DNA of 64,000 nt from Rhodococcus sp. (in: high G+C Gram-positive bacteria) (lineage in GTDB: Bacteria; Actinomycetota; Actinomycetes; Mycobacteriales; Mycobacteriaceae): NCBI RefSeq assembly GCF_023264675.1, contig NZ_JAHFVG010000021.1:1-64000 (forward strand). Reading direction: 5' to 3'. A program made the translations under genes and the position numbers. The notes beneath the pieces are model-generated. The model was given only the letters and a program-made list of their open reading frames with translations. It searched no databases and was not told the DNA's origin. Positions 43,175-52,210 of this stretch are shown one piece after another (within the stretch, counting starts at the first letter, position 1; the number at the start of each line of letters is the position of its first letter).

Positions 43175-45061
43175 ATGGCTCTGCCCGACGCGCACCGCGA
43201 GACTCTGGCTGTTCTTCCTTCTCACCGCCGCGAGAACTTCGAGCTTCGACTCGAGCAGTGGTGGCCGGATCTACACGATGCGGTGACCGCGCTCTATCCC
43301 GATCCCGACGCGGTGGCGTCGACACTCGTGGAGATCGCCGCTCGTGGATACGCTGCACGCTCCGGCGATCTTCACCGCCTCGACGAACGCAGACTCCTGC
43401 AACCGGATTGGTTCCAGAGACCGGAGATGTTCGGCTACGCCTGTTATGTCGACCGGTACGGCACCACCCTGAAAGGTCTGGGAGAGCGGCTGGATCACCT
43501 GACGGACCTCGGGGTCACCTACCTTCATCTGATGCCGCTGTTGCAGCCGCGGCCCGGTGACAACGACGGCGGCTACGCGGTGATGGACTACCGCGCGGTC
43601 CGCGAGGATTTGGGTAGTAACGAGGACCTGAGCGACCTCGCGACGAAATTGCGGGAACGCGGAATCAGCCCCGTCGTCGATCTTGTACTCAATCACGTTG
43701 CACGCGAACACGAGTGGGCGCAGAAGGCGCGATCAGGAGATCCGGCATACCGCGCCTACTTTCATATCTACCCCGACCGAGAGACTCCCGACGCCTACGA
43801 GCGCACGCTTCCCGATGTGTTTCCGGACTTCGCGCCGGGAAGCTTCAGCTTCGACGACGACCTCGGCGAGTGGGTGTGGACGACATTCAACGAGTGGCAA
43901 TGGGATCTGAACTGGGCCAATCCTGCGGTATTGCTCGAGTTCGCGGAGATCGTGATGCACCTGGCGAATCTCGGCGTCGAGGTGCTTCGGCTCGACGCCA
44001 TCGCATTCCTGTGGAAGAGGCTCGGCACGAACTGCCAGAATCAACCCGAGGTGCATGCCGTGACCCAGGCGCTGCGCAGCATGTGCCGACTCGCCGCGCC
44101 TGCAACGTTGTTCAAGGCCGAGGCCATCGTCGGCCCGCGTGACTTGATGCCGTACCTGGGGCTCGGCAGGCACACCGGCAGGGTGTCCGACATCGCGTAC
44201 CACAACTCGCTGATGGTCCATATCTGGTCGATGTTGGCCTCGGGCAGTACGGATTTGGCGCGGACCTCGCTCGCGAACCTACCGCCGACCCCGCCGAGCG
44301 GCACGTGGGTTACCTACGTGCGTTGTCACGACGACATCGGCTGGGCGATCGACGACGGCGACGCCGCGGGCCGGGGCATCACCGGCGCCGGGCACCGGCA
44401 TTTTCTCGCCGATTGGTACGCGGGAGAATTCGACGGTTCGTGGGCGGAAGGGCTTGTCTTTCAACACAACAAGGAGACCGGCGATCGACGAATCAGTGGT
44501 ACCGCGGCGGCGCTGAGTGGATTGGGGCCGTCAAGGAAGGATCCGGACGGAGGGTTCGCCCGTATATTCCTCGCCCACGCGATCGTCGCGGCGTGGGGCG
44601 GAATACCCGTGGTCTGGAGCGGCGACGAACTCGGATCGCCTGGCGATCCAGACTGGGCGAGTGAACCCGGCCACGACGGTGACAACCGGTGGGTGCACCG
44701 ACCGCGAGTGTCCGACGCCGATCGGGCACGCCGGTTCGAGGTGGGCAGCGACGCGCAGCGCATCTACGAGGGCATGGCCCGCATCGCCCGCGTTCGCCGC
44801 GGACTCCCGATGCTGCATTCGGAGGCATCGACGGAAGTGCTCACCGACGTCGACGACGGTCTGCTCGTGCTGGTGCGCCGGCACCCGAGCGGCACTCTGG
44901 TCGGACTGTTCAATGCCACTGCGGACCATCGGCCGTTTCCGCACGCACGATTGCTCGAACTCGGGCTGTCCGAACCTCGCGAGGTCCTCGCGGAGCACGA
45001 CCTCGTACCGCACGACGGGTCGGTGTGGATCCCGCCGTACGCGGCATGGTGGATCGTCTGA
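43175..45061 (+). CDS. Amylosucrase / GH13_4 alpha-glucosidase-type enzyme
   Basis: 628 residues, the length of amylosucrases. The N-terminal helical domain (NFELRLEQWWPDLHDAVTALY) precedes the GH13 barrel with VDLVLNHVAREHEW, LRLDAIAFLWK (nucleophile Asp), LFKAEAIVG (acid/base Glu) and VRCHDDIGWAID (third Asp). Amylosucrase makes alpha-1,4-glucan from sucrose; GH13_4 also contains sucrose hydrolases, so the product is uncertain. A cytosolic location is likely because no signal peptide is present. Confidence 0.9.
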   Translation: MALPDAHRETLAVLPSHRRENFELRLEQWWPDLHDAVTALYPDPDAVASTLVEIAARGYAARSGDLHRLDERRLLQPDWFQRPEMFGYACYVDRYGTTLKGLGERLDHLTDLGVTYLHLMPLLQPRPGDNDGGYAVMDYRAVREDLGSNEDLSDLATKLRERGISPVVDLVLNHVAREHEWAQKARSGDPAYRAYFHIYPDRETPDAYERTLPDVFPDFAPGSFSFDDDLGEWVWTTFNEWQWDLNWANPAVLLEFAEIVMHLANLGVEVLRLDAIAFLWKRLGTNCQNQPEVHAVTQALRSMCRLAAPATLFKAEAIVGPRDLMPYLGLGRHTGRVSDIAYHNSLMVHIWSMLASGSTDLARTSLANLPPTPPSGTWVTYVRCHDDIGWAIDDGDAAGRGITGAGHRHFLADWYAGEFDGSWAEGLVFQHNKETGDRRISGTAAALSGLGPSRKDPDGGFARIFLAHAIVAAWGGIPVVWSGDELGSPGDPDWASEPGHDGDNRWVHRPRVSDADRARRFEVGSDAQRIYEGMARIARVRRGLPMLHSEASTEVLTDVDDGLLVLVRRHPSGTLVGLFNATADHRPFPHARLLELGLSEPREVLAEHDLVPHDGSVWIPPYAAWWIV

Positions 45062-45137
45062 CGGACGAGCACCGTCGTGATAATCCTGTTACCCTGCCTC
45101 CCGACAGTCGGTCGATTCTGACGATAGGGATTCCTTG

Positions 45138-46124
45138 ATGTTTTCTCGTGCCCGCAGTGCCCTCGGGTCACTCCGCAGGCTGCGCTCCAGCCTCATCTTC
45201 GGGCTGGTGACGGTGTTGATCGCAGCGTTCGCCGCAACTTTCATCGGCACCGGCGTCGCGCAGGCGGATTCCGCCCTCGTCTACGTCCACTCCGACGCAA
45301 TGAACAAGGACATCCCGGTCAAGGTCCTGAAGGCAGCAGGCGAAGGCCCGGCCCCGACCATCTACCTCCTCGACGGTCTTCGTGCTCCCGACGACAACAA
45401 CGGCTGGCTCATCGAGACCGATGTCGAGCAGTTCTTCGCCGACAAGCACGTCAACGTGGTCATTCCGTTCGGCGGCGGCGGCACGTTCTACACCGACTGG
45501 GAAAAGCCGGATCCGAAGCTCGGCGTCGTCAAGTGGGAGACCTTCCTCACACAGGAGCTGCCGCCCGTCATCGCGAGCCAGTTCGGAAGCGACGGCGTCA
45601 ACAACGCTGTTGCAGGCCTGTCGATGAGCGGAACCTCGGCGCTCAATCTGGCCGCGCACCACCCCGACTTCTACAAGGCCGTCGCATCGTTCAGCGGCTA
45701 CCCCTCGGCCAGCAGCCCCGGCTACGCCCAGGGAATCCAGGTCTCGGTCGGCGAAATGGGCGGAAACGCGCGCAACATGTGGGGAGCATGGCCGTCCGCG
45801 ACCTGGCTCGCCAACGACCCGCTGCTCAACGTCGGCGCGCTCCGCAACACCAAGGTCTTCGTTTCCGCAGGCACCGGCTCACCGCTGACCGACCCGACCG
45901 TCAACCCGGTCAGCGGCAGCTTCGATCCCGTCAAGTTCGCTCAGATGGTTCCGCTGGAAACCGCCTCCGGCCTGAGCAGCCGCGCCTACGTCGCAGCGCT
46001 GCGCACCGCAGGCATCAACCCGGAGGTCCGGATCACGGGCACCGGCACGCACTGGTGGAACTTCTGGGAAGAGCACCTCCACGACGCCTGGTTCACCACG
46101 TTCGCCCCCGCTCTCGGGCAGTAG
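45138..46124 (+). CDS. Exported antigen-85/mycolyltransferase-like esterase
   Basis: 328 residues from ATG 45138. A signal peptide (basic SRARSALGSLRRLRSS, hydrophobic LIFGLVTVLIAAFAATFIG, cleavage near VAQADS) is followed by an alpha/beta-hydrolase like the Ag85/corynomycolyl transferases: IYLLDGLRAPDDNNGW, VVIPFGGGGTFYTDW, AVAGLSMSGTSAL with the nucleophilic Ser, and GTGTHWWNFWEEHLHDAW with the His. It should transfer mycolates onto trehalose or arabinogalactan. It lies 76 bp after the amylosucrase gene, but the palindromic repeat follows its end. Confidence 0.9.
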   Translation: MFSRARSALGSLRRLRSSLIFGLVTVLIAAFAATFIGTGVAQADSALVYVHSDAMNKDIPVKVLKAAGEGPAPTIYLLDGLRAPDDNNGWLIETDVEQFFADKHVNVVIPFGGGGTFYTDWEKPDPKLGVVKWETFLTQELPPVIASQFGSDGVNNAVAGLSMSGTSALNLAAHHPDFYKAVASFSGYPSASSPGYAQGIQVSVGEMGGNARNMWGAWPSATWLANDPLLNVGALRNTKVFVSAGTGSPLTDPTVNPVSGSFDPVKFAQMVPLETASGLSSRAYVAALRTAGINPEVRITGTGTHWWNFWEEHLHDAWFTTFAPALGQ

Positions 46125-46143
46125 CTTTTCACCTTCTTCTTCC

Positions 46144-46225
46144 GCATGAATGGACCATCGCAACGCTCCTGGCGCTGTGGTGGTCCATTCATGCTTTGCG
46201 GAATGGCCATTGCCATGGGCCATTC
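46144..46225. repeat. Palindromic intergenic repeat, copy 3, plus a related smaller dyad
   Basis: 46144-46194 is a third member of the CATGAATGGACCAC family, with a different loop. A shorter perfect dyad follows at 46201-46225 (GAATGGCC/GGCCATTC) and shares the CCATTCATG flank. They fill the gap between the mycolyltransferase-like and VOC genes, where a terminator would be expected. Confidence 0.85.
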
Positions 46226-46245
46226 ATGCCGAAAGACTGGACGGC

Positions 46246-46611
46246 ATGACCACACCCAAGATCGAGATGGATTACACGGTTCTCGACTGCCCCGACCCCG
46301 CCGCGCTCGCCGAGTTCTACGGCAAGGTCCTCGGCTGGGAGGTCCATCGATCCGAGGGTGACTGGGCCACCATTGTCGGACCGGGGCAACTCCGGCTGGC
46401 ATTTCAGCAGGCAGAGGACTTCGTTCCGCTGGACTGGCCCTCCGACGGCATCAAGATTCACCTGGATCTGGTGGTCGACGACATGGCCGCAGCCGAGCAG
46501 TACGTTCTCGATATCGGAGCCGTCAAGATCGAGGGCAACGAGGATCATCGCGGCTTCACGGTGTTTCGCGATCCGGTCGGCCACTTGTTCTGCCTCTGTC
46601 AGCGGGGCTGA
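46246..46611 (+). CDS. VOC-family (glyoxalase/bleomycin-resistance fold) protein
   Basis: 121 residues from ATG 46246. MDYTVLDCPDPAALAEFYGKVLGWEV and KIHLDLVVDDMAAAEQYVLDIGAVKIEG, ending FRDPVGHLFCLCQRG, are the two beta-alpha-beta-beta-beta modules of a VOC fold. Metal ligands are not obvious beyond the His of IHLDL and the Glu/His residues near the end. It could be an enzyme or a binding protein. An SRPBCC gene follows after 13 bp. Confidence 0.85.
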   Translation: MTTPKIEMDYTVLDCPDPAALAEFYGKVLGWEVHRSEGDWATIVGPGQLRLAFQQAEDFVPLDWPSDGIKIHLDLVVDDMAAAEQYVLDIGAVKIEGNEDHRGFTVFRDPVGHLFCLCQRG

Positions 46612-46624
46612 CTAGGCTCTGCCC

Positions 46625-47095
46625 ATGCCACAGGACAACAGCTTCCTCGTCGAGCGCAAGACGACCATCTCTGCATCCCCCGAGAAGATCCATTCCCTCA
46701 TCGCGGATTTCCACCAGTGGACGCTGTGGTCACCGTGGGAAGGCGCCGATCCCGCGATGAAACGCACCTACACCGGCCCCGACTCCGGGATCGGGGCGTC
46801 GTACGCCTGGTCCGGTAACCGCAAGGCAGGCTCGGGCAACATGACCATCACCGACTCGAAGCCGGGCCAGATCGTCGTACTCGATCTGGTGTTCACCAAG
46901 CCGTTCAAGGCCGAGAATCTCACCACGTTCACCATCGATCCGGGTCCGAACGGATCCGAGCTCACCTGGTCCATGACGGGGCAGAACAATCTCCTCTTCC
47001 GGCTGGTGGGGAAAGTCTTCTCGATGGACAAGGTCGTCGGCAAGGACTTCGAGAAGGGCTTGGCGCAGCTGAAGGTCGAGGCGGAGAAAGCCTGA
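46625..47095 (+). CDS. SRPBCC-family (START-like) ligand-binding protein
   Basis: 156 residues. VERKTTISASPEKIHSLIADFHQWTLWSPWEGADPAMKRTYTG and the later LTTFTIDPGPNGSELTWSMTGQNN fit the polyketide cyclase/START helix-grip fold that binds hydrophobic ligands. No enzyme motif is visible. It probably forms an operon with the VOC gene and ends 2 bp before the convergent LysB-like gene. Confidence 0.85.
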   Translation: MPQDNSFLVERKTTISASPEKIHSLIADFHQWTLWSPWEGADPAMKRTYTGPDSGIGASYAWSGNRKAGSGNMTITDSKPGQIVVLDLVFTKPFKAENLTTFTIDPGPNGSELTWSMTGQNNLLFRLVGKVFSMDKVVGKDFEKGLAQLKVEAEKA

Positions 47096-47097
47096 GC

Positions 47098-47952
47098 TCA
47101 GGCGGCGAGCACATCGGGTCCGAACGTCGCCTGTACCTGCAGCCACTGGGCCAGAATCTGACAGCCGGTCAGGCCGCTCTCGTCCAGAGGTTCGCTCGCG
47201 TAGGCGATGTGCCGGTCACCGGACGGATTGGATAGGCGTACTCGACGCCAGACCAGCGTTCGCGGAAGGTACCCGCCGAGTTCGATCGCTGCGATGCGGA
47301 TCCGCCTCGCATCGCGAACCCACTGCCGCGGAGACCACCGGGTCTTGGCGGCGTTTTGAAAACCGTTGCTGCGCAACAGGGTCCACAGCTGACGCAGCCA
47401 CAGTTTCGGTGTTCGAAACGACATCGCCCCCGTGAGGTCCGCGATGTCGCGGATGTAGCTGTCGTCGCTGGCATTGCAGATCATGTCCTTCGGATGACCG
47501 ACCCACATCACCGGCACCCGGTCCGGTATTGCCGGGCCGGTTCCGGCGACGCCGCGGCCGGTGCAGCCGGGCACCGCGCCTGCAGGCTGCTGCGGATCGG
47601 AGATCAGTCCGGCGGCGACGACAGAGGGCAACGACACCTCGCCCGCCTCGATCCGGCCGAGCACCTCGCGAATGACCGCGCATCCCTGCGAGTAGCCGAT
47701 CAGTGCCACCGGGCCGTCCGTGGCGGCGATCGCCGCGATCAGTCGCCTGACCCCGACATCCGTACTCTGCCGGTAGCTCAGTCCACCGATCGCGACGGGC
47801 CCGTACGACGCCGGGTAGCCGACCCACCGCGCGCTGAACCTGTCGTCCAGATTGTCGGTGACGCGGCTCAGGAGACCGGTCACCACACTCCGGTGGTCGT
47901 CCGGGTGTGATTCCCCGGTGCCACCGACTGCCAGAACCGTCACCTGTGTCAT
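47098..47952 (-). CDS. Cutinase/LysB-like alpha/beta-hydrolase (PE-PPE type)
   Basis: 284 residues from ATG 47952. VTVLAVGGTGESHPDDH begins the fold; IGYSQG (Ser88 of GYSQG) is the nucleophile elbow; the Asp lies in DMICNASDD and the His in DRHIAYA. The pattern resembles mycobacteriophage LysB and mycobacterial PE-PPE-domain esterases, which cut mycolyl or other lipid esters. No signal peptide is seen. The next gene upstream on the same strand is a WS/DGAT-like acyltransferase, which suggests lipid metabolism. There is no other phage gene nearby. Confidence 0.72.
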   Translation of the reverse strand: MTQVTVLAVGGTGESHPDDHRSVVTGLLSRVTDNLDDRFSARWVGYPASYGPVAIGGLSYRQSTDVGVRRLIAAIAATDGPVALIGYSQGCAVIREVLGRIEAGEVSLPSVVAAGLISDPQQPAGAVPGCTGRGVAGTGPAIPDRVPVMWVGHPKDMICNASDDSYIRDIADLTGAMSFRTPKLWLRQLWTLLRSNGFQNAAKTRWSPRQWVRDARRIRIAAIELGGYLPRTLVWRRVRLSNPSGDRHIAYASEPLDESGLTGCQILAQWLQVQATFGPDVLAA

Positions 47953-48023
47953 GGGAACCACGATGCCCGGTGATTCTGAGACAGGTACCCGAACAATGCT
48001 GAGAAGACTCTGGCAACCCGTCG

Positions 48024-49343
48024 TCAGCCGAACCGTGCCGATCTATGCAGAGCATGCGATACCTCGTCGATAGCGCCGCGCAGCAGAGTCTCGTACACAT
48101 CGGGATCGGGCACAGCCGACTCCGACGAGGTGATGCTCAGGGTGACAGTGTCCCCGATTCCGTGAACGCCGTGGGTGAGGCCCATGACGGGAGAGAGCCC
48201 GGGAAACCCCGCGGTGAACCGTACTGGTCCGCCGCCGAGCTGCAGATCGGCGGCACCGCGAGCCACACTGGACACGACGGTGTTGCCGGTGACGGTCTCG
48301 GGAACGGCGGTGGCGTCGAACTGCCGGACGCCCCACTGGAGCAGTACCGCCGGTACCACCTCGGCGGCGAGTGATTGCGCCGCCAGAGCCGGATGTTCGC
48401 CGCGGAGGCGTCGGTCGGCGATGTCGGCGGAGATCTTCGCGGCGCGGCCGGGCAGGTCGGTGGTGTGCGGATGCAGGCCGACGCCTGCATTGCGAAAGTG
48501 GTTGCGGGAGTGCCGTTCACCGGTCTTGCCCAGGGTCACTTCCGCGCCGAGGTCGGCGGGGACGTCATCGCCGTGCTTCGTGAGGTAGCGCGAGAGTGCA
48601 AGTGATACAGCCGTGATCGCGCCGACGGTAACGCTGACACCGGGAAAATCCGATCGCGCTGCGACGACGGTACGAATCGAGGTAGGTCCGTTCGGCGCAA
48701 CATTGACCCGAACCTTCGGTCTGCCGGAGGCTTGTGGCGGGACGAGACCTGCGGCGACGTCCTCGGCAAGGCAGCGGTCCAATTCCGCTGCCCGGCGGGC
48801 GCGCCTGATCACCTCGCGCGGAGAACTTCGCGTGCGCTCGGTCCACGTGTGCGACGGTGCCCGAGTATCGCCGAACAATCGCCGGGCGAGCGACGACGCG
48901 ACGCGGCCGTCGCCGAGTGCGTGCGAGATCTGCAGCACCGCCACCAGTGCCGGACCGCCGCAGTGAGGGGCGTCGTGTACCTGTGCGAAAAGGTGTAAAC
49001 GCCAGGGGCTTTCGTGTCGATCGAGTTGATCGGCGAACAGTTCGGCAACAGCGGTGGTGCATGCGTCCCAGGTGCCGGGAGAGCCGTGGTCGACGATGTG
49101 GGCGTCGTCCACGGTCATCGGAACGACACGCGGATAGCCGAGTGACACTGCGCCGAGGGTCAGTGGAGCAGCGATGATTCGAACCCCGAGTTCGTCGACG
49201 AGACGAGCATGTCGAATCAGTTGCTCGTGTACCGAATTCGATGCCGCGTCGGTGTCGAAGCAGAAGAGGAGAAACTGATCGTTCGGTATCTTCGCGGACA
49301 TCCAGTACGCCTGAGCGTCGGTCGGGTGCAGCCTGCCTCGCAT
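48024..49343 (-). CDS. WS/DGAT-like acyltransferase with an SHALGDG motif
   Basis: 439 residues from ATG 49343. The order of a short N-terminal stretch (LHPTDAQAYWMSAK), the motif ISHALGDGRVASSLARR near residues 139-155, and the C-terminal NTVVSSVARGAADLQLGGGPV and GLSPVMGLTHGVHGIGDTVTLSI match the wax ester synthase/diacylglycerol acyltransferase family. The family motif is HHxxxDG; here the first His is Ser and the second, catalytic one is kept. Acyl-CoA would be joined to an alcohol or diacylglycerol for storage lipids. The LysB-like gene follows after 71 bp. Confidence 0.78.
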   Translation of the reverse strand: MRGRLHPTDAQAYWMSAKIPNDQFLLFCFDTDAASNSVHEQLIRHARLVDELGVRIIAAPLTLGAVSLGYPRVVPMTVDDAHIVDHGSPGTWDACTTAVAELFADQLDRHESPWRLHLFAQVHDAPHCGGPALVAVLQISHALGDGRVASSLARRLFGDTRAPSHTWTERTRSSPREVIRRARRAAELDRCLAEDVAAGLVPPQASGRPKVRVNVAPNGPTSIRTVVAARSDFPGVSVTVGAITAVSLALSRYLTKHGDDVPADLGAEVTLGKTGERHSRNHFRNAGVGLHPHTTDLPGRAAKISADIADRRLRGEHPALAAQSLAAEVVPAVLLQWGVRQFDATAVPETVTGNTVVSSVARGAADLQLGGGPVRFTAGFPGLSPVMGLTHGVHGIGDTVTLSITSSESAVPDPDVYETLLRGAIDEVSHALHRSARFG

Positions 49344-49481
49344 CGAACGAGGATATCGGACAGTTGCACGGGCATTCGATGTTTCGATCACCGTCGGCTG
49401 TGATCGATCACAAATTTGCGGTGCTTCGATTCTGGAGAACTGGGTGTCAACAATCGCGTAACCGCGCGTTAGCCTGTTCGA

Positions 49482-49517
49482 ATGACTACCGCGCCCGTCA
49501 CGGATGCCATTTCGTGA
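49482..49517 (+). CDS. Possible 11-residue leader peptide ahead of the sialidase-like gene
   Basis: ATG 49482 opens MTTAPVTDAIS and stops at TGA 49515-49517. The stop overlaps the GTG start of the following gene as GTGA, the coupling layout used at real gene junctions in this window. It might be a leader for translational coupling, or the true start of the downstream protein separated by a frameshift. Confidence 0.4.
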   Translation: MTTAPVTDAIS

Positions 49518-50398
49518 CTCCGAAACCTGCACACGGATATCGCGCGCGGGCCAGGGGTTCGAACACCGTGGCCGTCGCGGCCGATCATGTGACCGACGTG
49601 TGCTTTGCCGAACGTGACTGCGCCGCAGCAATTGTGGAGGCAGATCCAGCTCGCGCCGCGGAGGGTTCGCCCCTGACGTCCCAGCCGACCCTGACTGTCG
49701 TTCGGTCAGCCGCACCCGCGCCGCGAGGGGATCGCGTGATCGGACCCGACGGTGTTCTCTACCGCGCGGGCAGGAGTGGGACGGAATTCGCGGTGTCGAT
49801 GAGCTACGACGACGCGGCCAGCTGGACCGTGCGGACCGTGCCGGGTTCGGGGCTACGCGCACCTCGCGGCCGACTGCACGGGCTTCTGTTCGGTTCGGGT
49901 CCACTGCTGCCGAATTCGGTTGCCGTCGATGCGCTCGGTTCGATCTATGCCGTCTGGCCGGATCCGCGGGGAACGTTGTTCGCGGCGTGGTCGGCCGACG
50001 GGGGCGATCGATGGAGCCAACCGGTGGTGGTGAGTGCTCCCGATGTGAGTGCGGCCAGGCTCGGAGCGATCGCTGTCGCCGAACCAGGTCATGTCGCCAT
50101 CGCCTATCAGGGGCGCGAGGGCGGACGAACGCTGAACGGATACGTCGCCTCGTGCACAGACTTTCGCGTCGAGAATCCGACGTTCGTCGGCGGCAGGTTC
50201 GACGACGACGATGCTCCCATCGACTACCGCGGAACCATGAGCGACGGCCTGGGAGTCGACATCGCGCCGGACGGCGAGGTGCTCGTCTCGGCGGTGGCGC
50301 GGCTGCGCGGAGCGCGGAGGCATCGCCCGTGGTCGATCGGGGGATGGCGCGGCAGGACGAAACCGGTCCTGGGCAGGCTCGTCCGACGCGCGATGTGA
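49514..50398 (+). CDS. Sialidase/BNR-repeat-like beta-propeller protein
   Basis: 294 residues from GTG 49514. Asp-box-like segments MSYDDAASWTVRTV and WSADGGDRWSQPVVV, separated by IYAVWPDPRGTLFAAW, mark sialidase-type propellers; the C-terminus is Arg-rich (GARRHRPWSIGGWRGRTKPVLGRL). Fewer repeats than a full propeller are present, and no signal peptide precedes them, so the protein may be truncated at its N-terminus. Enzyme activity cannot be claimed. It is divergent from the WS/DGAT-like gene and convergent with the secreted gene at 50466. Confidence 0.6.
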   Translation: MTPKPAHGYRARARGSNTVAVAADHVTDVCFAERDCAAAIVEADPARAAEGSPLTSQPTLTVVRSAAPAPRGDRVIGPDGVLYRAGRSGTEFAVSMSYDDAASWTVRTVPGSGLRAPRGRLHGLLFGSGPLLPNSVAVDALGSIYAVWPDPRGTLFAAWSADGGDRWSQPVVVSAPDVSAARLGAIAVAEPGHVAIAYQGREGGRTLNGYVASCTDFRVENPTFVGGRFDDDDAPIDYRGTMSDGLGVDIAPDGEVLVSAVARLRGARRHRPWSIGGWRGRTKPVLGRLVRRAM

Positions 50399-50407
50399 CT
50401 CACACGG

Positions 50408-50449
50408 CAGTGCCGGAAAGATCCATGCACTGGGATCTTTCCGGCACTG
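50408..50449. terminator. Bidirectional hairpin terminator
   Basis: Perfect 17-bp arms, CAGTGCCGGAAAGATCC (50408-50424) and its complement (50433-50449), flank an 8-base loop. It lies between the convergent sialidase-like gene (ends 50398) and the secreted-protein gene (ends 50466). Confidence 0.85.
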
Positions 50450-50465
50450 GGCCGAGCGGGAGTGG

Positions 50466-51287
50466 TCAGCCTACGTTGACCAGACCGACCGTCGGGAAGA
50501 AGAAACAGGTCTTCTCGCCCTCGGGGGTGTTGTGGGTGACGTTGCCGAAGATCGCGGCCAATACGGTGCCGGATCCGGTCTCGACGGGGGCAAGACGTGC
50601 TCCCGCTGCCGGCAACTGTGCGATGACGTTGTTGAGTGCGGTACGCGCGATCTCGGTGGCAATCGGATCCAGGTTGGCGTTGGAGAGCACCGAGTCCACG
50701 AATGTGGTTGTGGCTCCGCCCATGTCGGCGAACCCGCCCTTCAGTGTGTTGACGTTGAACCATGCAACCTGCATTCCGGACTTGTTCGCCGAGTCGTCGA
50801 CGATTCCAGCCGGGACGAAGGCGAACATGGTTTCACCCTTTTCGACCGCGTTGAGCGCGGGGAGCTGCGGAAGCAAGGGCAGCGCCGGAAGGCTGATGTT
50901 GGGCCACGGTCCGCCGGCCGCACCGGCGACTGCAGGCGCGATGTCGAGCGGTATGCCGGGAACGGCAGCGCAATTGATCGATGCCGTCGGGTAGAAGAAC
51001 GGCGTGATGCCGAGATCGCTCAGAATCTTGTTCGCGGCGTCGAGTGCGGCCAGCGGATTCGCGTCGGTCGTCTCGGCGACGTCGGACCGTGAGGCCGCGA
51101 TGGCCTCGGCAGCGTCGAGAGCCGTGGACGCACCGTTCCCCTGCAGTGCAGCAACGGCGGCGGACAGCGGATCCGCTGGTGCGGAGTTCGGCGATGCGGG
51201 ATCCGCCGTCGCGGTCGCCGGGACGGCAAGAAGTGCGGCGCAGGACAGCGCGACTGTTCCTGCTATCCGACTGAATCGACGAGACAT
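50466..51287 (-). CDS. Secreted Ala/Pro-rich protein (Rv1157c/Rv1158c-like)
   Basis: 273 residues. Signal peptide MSRRFSRIAGTVALSCAALLAVPATATA. The mature part is Ala/Pro-rich with PFFYPTASINCAAVPGIPL, FVPAGIVDDSANKSGMQVAWFNVNTLKGG and, at the end, TVLAAIFGNVTHNTPEGEKTCFFFPTVGLVNV. The same framework (FxYPTxxxxC near the middle, VLAxxxGxxT and CxFxPTxGxVxV at the end) occurs in the gene at 54254-55093. The locus matches the exported proteins before pimE in M. tuberculosis. Function unknown; two cysteines may form a disulfide. Confidence 0.8.
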   Translation of the reverse strand: MSRRFSRIAGTVALSCAALLAVPATATADPASPNSAPADPLSAAVAALQGNGASTALDAAEAIAASRSDVAETTDANPLAALDAANKILSDLGITPFFYPTASINCAAVPGIPLDIAPAVAGAAGGPWPNISLPALPLLPQLPALNAVEKGETMFAFVPAGIVDDSANKSGMQVAWFNVNTLKGGFADMGGATTTFVDSVLSNANLDPIATEIARTALNNVIAQLPAAGARLAPVETGSGTVLAAIFGNVTHNTPEGEKTCFFFPTVGLVNVG

Positions 51288-51393
51288 GTGTGACTCCTGT
51301 GACTCATGAGACCAAAGTTACGAATGTGGTGATCCGACCACAGATCGCTTTGGTTTCTCAAGCCTGGGAGCCCACGGTTATTCAATCGATACG

Positions 51394-51972
51394 TCAGCTC
51401 GCGTTGATCCCGTAGTCGCGAACGATGCCTGCGAGGCCGGATGCGTAGCCCTGCCCGATGGCCCGGAACTTCCATTCCTGTCCACGCCGGTACAGCTCGC
51501 CGAAGACCATCGCGGTCTCGGTCGATGCGTCCTCGCTGAGATCGAAACGTGCGAGTTCTCGGCCGTCGGCACGGTCGACGACGCGGATGAATGCATTGAC
51601 CACCTGGCCGAAGTTCTGACCGAGCGCATCGGCATCGTGGATGGACACCGGGAAGACGATGGATTCGACGTCGGGTGAGAGGGCGACCAGGTCGATGTTG
51701 ATGCTCTCGTCGTCGCCCTCGCCTTCACCGGTCCTGTTGTCGCCGGTGTGTTCGATCGCGCCGTCGGGCGACCGCAGGTTGTTGTAGAAGACGAAGAACA
51801 GGTCGCCGATCGACTTCTTGTCGTTGCCGAGTCCGATCGCGCTTGCATCCAGGTCGAAGTCGCCTCCGGTGGTGTTCCGAACGTCCCAACCGAGACCGAT
51901 CGTGACCGCGGTGAGGTTGGGGGCTTCCTTCGACAGCGAGACGTTTCCGCCTTTGGCCAGTGTGACGCCCAT
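51394..51972 (-). CDS. terD: TerD-family calcium-binding stress protein
   Basis: 192 residues from ATG 51972. [75 protein letters not shown] and [14 protein letters not shown] are textbook TerD. The DxDxx and acidic segments bind calcium in TerD. Family members are linked to tellurite and other stress resistance. No other ter genes are nearby; in actinobacteria TerD paralogues are often solitary. Confidence 0.95.
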   Translation of the reverse strand: MGVTLAKGGNVSLSKEAPNLTAVTIGLGWDVRNTTGGDFDLDASAIGLGNDKKSIGDLFFVFYNNLRSPDGAIEHTGDNRTGEGEGDDESINIDLVALSPDVESIVFPVSIHDADALGQNFGQVVNAFIRVVDRADGRELARFDLSEDASTETAMVFGELYRRGQEWKFRAIGQGYASGLAGIVRDYGINAS

Positions 51973-52210
51973 GATGGAACTCTCTTTCACTCGTGTGTGC
52001 TCGTGCGCTCCACAGTAGGTGAACGTGCACCGACCGCTGCATGGTGGAGGTGGGGCGAGAGTCGCCGCAGTGAACGATGTGACTAGCGGTACTGGAGTGA
52101 GTGTGGTGAAATACCCAAACGGAAAAATCTAGCAGCGTCGTTGCCTGAAATCGCGGCGACACGCCAGCATGACCGACCGCCCGTAGTAAAAACTGATGTG
52201 GGGACTGCAC

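Noticed and set aside
47098..47952. Prophage lysin cassette
   Set aside because: The LysB-like gene has no holin, endolysin or structural genes around it and is flanked by SRPBCC and WS/DGAT-like genes.
48024..49343. Calling the WS/DGAT-like enzyme dead because HHxxxDG is incomplete
   Set aside because: The second His and the DG are present, and the second His is the catalytic one in this superfamily.
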